Shown piece after piece: positions 59,501 to 64,000 of a stretch of 64,000 bases of DNA. A model generated the notes under the pieces. It did not search any database. It was given only the letters and a program-made list of their open reading frames with translations, and was not told where the DNA came from. This DNA is from Apostichopus japonicus. Its lineage: Eukaryota; Echinodermata; Holothuroidea; Aspidochirotida; Stichopodidae. Where the stretch lies: the NCBI RefSeq assembly GCF_037975245.1, contig NC_092583.1, positions 4,623,264-4,687,263 on the forward strand. Direction: 5' to 3'. A program made the position numbers and the translations under genes. Position 1 is the stretch's first letter. Each line of letters begins with the position of its first letter.

Positions 59501-60911
59501 GGAGCACCAAATTGCATCTAAGGCCTGGTGAAAATACAAAATTAAGTTTACAAAATGGAGTGGGTGTTGAAGTGTGCTATATTGCACCAAATTGCATCTG
59601 AGGCTACGTGGAAATGCAAAAAATTCCAAAGGGGAGGGGGACACCCCCTCCTCTTAGACCCCTCTTCCAGGCCGGCCATCAGTCTTCAGCCCCCCACTCA
59701 AAAGTACCTTCCTACGCCACTGGCTACATGTATACAATTACAAATGCACTGTGTATTGTGTTGTATGCTATACATAGTACAATAGGCTACATAAAATGTG
59801 TTGTGTAGAGCGGAGTCAAGCGAGTAAAGAAACGATCGAGGACTGCGACTGCCTATAATGGGCGCAGCAGTTTAGTTGGGAATAGTTGCTTCATTGTGTT
59901 AAGAACACTATAAACGTTCGTTCATATATACCTACCAAAAGTTCTGGAAAGTTGCTAGTGTGAATATCTTGAATTTGTTCGTGTTGATCATTCTGATATC
60001 GACAGAGTATGGAGGGATCCATGTTGAATACTAAAGTATATCACTTGATCGCTGAGAGCCAATCAGAATCGAGGAAATAATTTCAGCGTCAGTTCAGTTT
60101 GGGAAAAAAATATTCGCGGCCGGGATGTGTCGACGTAAGGGAGTGTTCATTAAAAGGATATTATATACAGAAGGATAGCACATCTTGTAAATAACAGCTT
60201 AGCACGGTAATTTGTATTAACTTGGCTAAGCGTTAACAATCCTATTGTGTTATCACGGGATGAATTAACCATTTAAGCCAGCAACCGTTTACAACGATAT
60301 GAATGATTATAATTACCAGTCTCTAGTTTGTAGCGTGAAATAGCATGGATAATTAACACATTTTAAAGGTGTGGGTACAAAGTATGCAAGATCGTTTATT
60401 ATACCAATTTACATGTAAACTATTTATGGTTTCGCTCAAGTTGTTATATATTTAATCCCGTATTGAATTGCATTTAAACAAACGGCTACACTTATAACTG
60501 TTTGAAATCTCAACCAACTGTCCACCAAGACGATAAATTCTCTGTTAAAATAATACTTCAGTACAAGTGTACTTTGTTCCTATCGTAATTGTTAATTTAC
60601 CAATATAAAATTTCATTACCTGGTTTTTCATCGCTCATAATCTTAAGGTAACCGAACAGAGCCGCATTGACTTCGTTGTCAGGGTAGAGAGGTTGAATAG
60701 CAGCAAGATCACTATTGTCCAGAGCCGCATTGACTTCGTTGTCAGGGTAGAGAGGTTGAATAGCAGCAAGATCACTATTGTCCAGAGCCGCATTGACTTC
60801 GTTGTCAGGGTAGAGAGTTTCAATATCTATAGGCTCCGCGTTCATCATTGTCGCGGTGTACACAGACATCAACAGTAGGATATGTGGTAGAAAACTATGA
60901 ATTCTAGCCAT
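55998..60911 (-). CDS. secreted short-chain collagen C4-like Cys-rich protein
   Basis: Two coding exons, 60911-60620 and 56593-55998, join in phase 1 to 296 codons, 295 residues. Residues 1-25 (MARIHSFLPHILLLMSVYTA and on) are a signal peptide. Residues about 30-85 are a 21-residue repeat starting LYPDNEVNAAL, in two full copies plus a partial third. The C-terminal about 195 residues match the domain that follows the collagen helix in short-chain collagen C4-like proteins of marine invertebrates. Motifs are SGSIYIRWGR, KVYSGLAAA, GGGSNYLCLPETPEY, HDIPCAVCE, MLMIPARLSCPS, EYSGFLMAE, YVCLDGNP and ELACTVCTK, with ten cysteines. No Gly-X-Y repeats are present. Presumably an extracellular protein; function unknown. 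Confidence 0.88.
59031..60134. mobile_element. 1.1-kb element with about 85-base inverted ends
   Basis: The left end 59031-59111 and right end 60049-60134 are reverse complements with few differences. Shared blocks are TCGCTGAGAGCCAATCAGAA, GAGGAAATAATTTCAG and CAGTTCAGTTTGGGAAAAAA, with GTCGAC at both outer borders. The interior contains no long open frame and carries the nested element 59353-59722. It could be a foldback-type transposon or an inverted duplication. Confidence 0.68.
59353..59722. mobile_element. hAT-type MITE with exact 8-bp target-site duplication
   Basis: The ends CAAGGGCGTAGGAA and TTCCTACGCCACTG are inverted repeats. They are flanked by the exact 8-base direct repeat GCTACATG at 59345-59352 and 59723-59730, the hAT hallmark length. 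The interior is G- and C-run rich with no transposase. Confidence 0.88.
60620..60911 (-). CDS. short-chain collagen C4-like gene, coding exon 1
   Basis: It starts at the ATG at 60911. A longer open frame to 60944 begins with TTG, so it is not a better start. It encodes the signal peptide and the tandem repeats and ends in phase 1 at GTAATG after DEKP. A NAGNAG-type acceptor, GTCAGCAG, lies about 25 bases before the ATG, implying an upstream noncoding exon. Confidence 0.85.
60658..60815 (-). repeat. 63-bp coding tandem repeat
   Basis: Two adjacent 63-base units appear identical over their full length, followed by a third partial copy. They encode LYPDNEVNAALDNSDLAAIQ plus P. The identity at silent sites indicates recent expansion or homogenisation. 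Confidence 0.9.
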
Positions 60912-60935
60912 TTCGGGAAGCGGCAGTAAGTATTC

Positions 60936-62255
60936 TGCTGACAAAACGAGTTTAAGAATGAATAAGAATTAGTGTAATATTCTCACATCAGAAGGTAAAA
61001 AGTGATCTTTGTCTGTTGACTGTTGAAAAGTGAAACCACTGTGACCATAAAGAACTTTACACATACATAATTATATACCTCGTCGAAACAAAGTTCAAAG
61101 TGAGTGAAAATACTACATACCTGCATAATATAGTAGATAAAGAAGGGTTTCTAATTTAGACCCCCCCCCCCTCCCCACCTTCTCTCAAAAGCCAAAGACA
61201 GGGAGAGAGAAACACAGAGGTGAAGGTGGGAGGAGAGAGGGGTGGGTGGAGAGAGAGGTGGAGAAAGAAGCTATCACGCAAATAGCGATATCTTTGAAAG
61301 TCGATCTCATTCGTATGTTTGCGTTACTGATATAATCACGACTGTGTGTCGAACATTTCGCAACTGTCGACCTGTCTTATTGGTTTTCACTGTATTTTCA
61401 GCAACAATTCACTCTGATTCTCAGTAGTTTTTGCCATAGATAATAATCACTTTAAATTTGAAAACCACTTTTCTTTAATCTAAAATGACCTAATGATGAC
61501 CGTTCCAGGGAACACTTTTGCTGCCGAAGTAGGGACAGTCCACATCGCCGGTGCAGCAAAAACATATGGCTGAACCCGATGGAAGGGTCGTTACGAAAGA
61601 GTTTCATTTCTTTCGCCACAGAAGATATAGACAATTTTACAAAGAACTTCCTATTTGTTATTTGCTGCCTCCCTCCTACTCCCCCCAGCGACCCCCGCCC
61701 ATTCGGATATAGTACGTGCGCAAGTAGTTAGCAACAATATAGAGGAATATCGCGATTACAATTGTGATTTCTAAGTGTCAAACTGAGTTCCCCTCTTTCT
61801 ACTCCCCTCACACAATTTGAAATTAACTATGTGTCATGATTAGCATCTTAGTCTGCATGTACAATTAAGAAGGTTCATTGTCTTCACAATCAAACAGATT
61901 TCAGCAAAAATGAAATTATTTAAGAATTAATACCCGACAAAACATTTACTACAATGTCCCTGTCTATTTGTAGTTTTTTTTTTTTTCATGCATCAGATAT
62001 TATAGACATCTCCACTGAACGTCATGAAACTATACTCAACATCATAGTTTCATTTAGACTTAAATTCATAACTCTAAATTTTACATATGGTTGAAGACGA
62101 TATATTGGAAAATTAATTTACGCATAACCCTCTTCTGAGAATGTTTTAGCAAGACATTTAAAATTTATGCTGCAAACTATAATAAGACAACTTTGACAAC
62201 ACTTTTTTTGTTAAAAACGAACTATAATCGGTCGATATAACTTAATATAACTTAC
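60936..62255 (-). other. probable 5' UTR intron of the C4-like gene
   Basis: On the minus strand a consensus donor GTAAGT at 62255-62250 follows TTTGATCAAG. The acceptor GTCAGCAG lies at about 60936. No coding sequence was seen in between. A G/A-rich stretch runs at 61200-61265. Confidence 0.4.
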
Positions 62256-62420
62256 CTTGATCAAACTAGACAGTCGATCTTCCACAAGTTGTTGCAAGTC
62301 AAGGAGTAAAATGTCTGAATGATGGATTTAATAGAAGAAGTGGCAATCTCTCAAGATCTCGCCTTCTAATGAGTTGAATGCGCAAGCTCACTATAATAAA
62401 CCTTCCAATTTGTTGAATGC
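62256..62420 (-). promoter_or_regulatory. candidate noncoding first exon and promoter of the C4-like gene
   Basis: Upstream of the strong donor at 62255 the minus strand has no long frame. A TTTATTATAGTGAGC-type AT motif (near 62385-62400) could serve as a TATA-like element. Two copies of a phrase with GTTGAATGCGC lie here. Start site and exon extent are inferred only. Confidence 0.35.
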
Positions 62421-62432
62421 GCGTGCTCAGTA
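62363..62432. repeat. 37-base direct repeat pair
   Basis: CCTTCTAATGAGTTGAATGC with GCAAGCTCACTATA is followed directly by CCTTCCAATTTGTTGAATGC with GCGTGCTCAGTATA. It sits in the candidate promoter of the C4-like gene. Confidence 0.75.
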
Positions 62433-64000
62433 TACCATTGCGCAATGTGTCATATAATCTCACAGTAAAGAAAAAACAGCAGTGGTGGTATTACGTGACT
62501 TCATTTACATATTGCAATATAATATCACTGACAAACAAATATAACTCAAATAATAGGCTATAGATAATATTTTCTTACATAAAGGTGGACATTTACATCT
62601 TGGGTACCCGCTAATAAGTTTCATGTACCTCCGGAGACTGACTCAAATCAGTATTTCAATCGTGCTTATGTATTACTATAATTGCTTCAGTTTCCAGAAA
62701 TTGAATGACACCACAGTTCCTTCCAAATATGAGAGCAATGTACCCATAATGCTGCACGTACCTCCTTTCTTTGAGGAAGTTGGTTAGATACGTATAGAAA
62801 GACTAACTATCGATTGTGATGGGATGGGGCAGAATACCAGTGGGGTCTGGTGTATCCCAGAAGAATGTTTCACTAAGGTGGCCCAGATTGGACGTTTCTA
62901 CTCTAATTTTCTATACGAATTTCAGTGTTTGTCTATTTCATGGAATCATCAAAATTCGAAAAAAAAAGAAAGAGAAAACTAAATGTATGAGGTACCGGTA
63001 TATGAATGAAGAAATTATCATTTTGATTCCCTGGCACTACTCATATGAATTTGTTTTGTGACATTTTGATGCACTTAGCGTTACCCGCCCCCTCCTACCC
63101 CCCCCCGTGGAGTGTATGCCTATAGTTGAATAAAGTGAGGGGGGATGCACATACTCCTGCTTCTTTTCTAAGTTGGGGCAGTCGGGAGGAGGGTAGGGGT
63201 TCCCTTGTTCCTATGCTTAAGAGGTATGACAGTTGAACGTGGGTAAATTGGTTGTAGTTAGTTTATGCTGTCGCTTAGGAAGAGATGGTGTTACCTTTCT
63301 ATCTCTAACGTGTAGTATTGAAGCTCAAAAATCGATACAAGAGAACAAGAAAACAATTTAAAAATGCTGTAACATCGGTCTCACAACAACTCCTTCCCCT
63401 AACTAATAACAGCAACCTTCTACATCCTCCAATTAATTATTCCTATGAAGGGAACATGATCAAATTTCGTTTCGTTTATTTCTATATGCATTAAATCACA
63501 ATGATATACATTTGTTAATACATATGTTATAGGAATGAGGCAGCGGGACCAGAAGTAAGAGAACTTTTCGAGCCCGGCCCCTCACATAGTAACAACGAGA
63601 AAATTAAAGTTTATATAGAGAAAAGAAAACAAATTTGATAGAATATTTGATAATTTGTAGAAATAAATAATTACTGCTGAAGTATTGCTACGCTTCATTG
63701 GTAAATTGGACCAAACAATATCAACTAATATTTAAGATACACCTCGTATTGTTATATTCTGGGTACCCGCGGGACTGGTTCATGTGCCTCCATTGATTAT
63801 GATCAGCTAACTCGAACCATACTTAAGTTTCATAAAAAAAAAATAATAATTTTAAAAAAACACGAGATATTCGATTCCTTGTTGTAGATTACGGTTACAG
63901 CTTAATATGAAGCCACCAACGGAATCACAAACGCTGCTACTTTATATTGCATCATCTCTTTTATTGAGAGTATCAACTGGTTTACGACATTTTGGGGCCT
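62433..64000. other. flanking region, no gene recognised
   Basis: AT-rich. A stretch at about 63465-63640 (CGTTTATTTCTATATGCATT, then GGGACCAGAAGTAAGAGAAC and GAGCCCGGCCCCT) looks like the end of a retroelement but cannot be assigned. GGGTACCCGC followed by TTCATGT and CCTCC occurs twice (near 62598 and 63759). Confidence 0.45.

Larger units (their letters stand above)
56594..60619 (-). other. intron of the C4-like gene
   Basis: About 4 kb. It contains the inverted-end structure 59031-60134 with a nested hAT-like element (59353-59722). Elsewhere there is a C-run near 56667-56677 and no recognised gene. Confidence 0.6.

Noticed and set aside
60912-60944. Longer N-terminus (MSAEYLL...) for the C4-like protein
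   Set aside because: The codon at 60944 is TTG, not ATG. The probable splice acceptor lies inside this stretch, and the signal peptide fits the start at 60911.
63465-63640. Possible 3' end of a retroelement
   Set aside because: Suggestive phrases, but no reading frame, duplication or second copy in the window to support a call.

Overview
Animal nuclear DNA: short exons with GT/AG introns, long AT-rich introns, and tRNA-derived SINEs, LINEs, short inverted-repeat transposons and satellites. My best guess is a marine invertebrate deuterostome, possibly an echinoderm such as a sea cucumber. The evidence for that is a catulin clearly similar to the vertebrate protein plus a secreted short-chain collagen C4-like domain typical of marine invertebrates. 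No species can be named from the sequence alone.

Layout: (1) 2476-36919, + strand: the last 12 recognisable coding exons of alpha-catulin (CTNNAL1), an alpha-catenin/vinculin-family scaffold. All exon phases join without a break to give about 551 residues; the 5' exons lie outside the window. Its introns hold a nearly intact antisense LINE with a perfect 20-bp target-site duplication (15512-18859), a decayed Tx1-like LINE (about 9340-10850), two copies of one tRNA-derived SINE, several short transposons with terminal inverted repeats, and a long AT palindrome. (2) 36920-46513: intergenic, with a transposon (copy A of a pair), a LINE tail, a degenerate five-base array and a 1.1-kb minisatellite of 26-bp units. 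(3) 46514-52486, + strand: an unrecognised five-exon gene for a 671-residue charged coiled-coil protein whose start (MGCQHSKC) looks like an N-myristoylation/palmitoylation site. Its 3' UTR carries a three-copy repeat. (4) 52487-55997: intergenic, with copy B of the transposon pair and a hAT-like element. (5) 60911-55998, - strand, convergent with gene 2: a two-coding-exon secreted protein of 295 residues. It has a signal peptide, 21-residue tandem repeats and a Cys-rich short-chain-collagen-C4-like domain, but no collagen helix. A candidate 5' noncoding exon lies near 62256. Its intron holds a 1.1-kb structure with inverted ends and a nested hAT-like element. (6) 62,420-64,000: no gene seen.

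The three genes show no obvious shared pathway: catulin and the acylated coiled-coil protein would be intracellular or cortical, and the third extracellular. No prokaryote-type operon, CRISPR array, or rRNA or functional tRNA gene was seen. All exon calls rest on reading splice sites, phase and family resemblance by eye; no alignment or transcript data were available.
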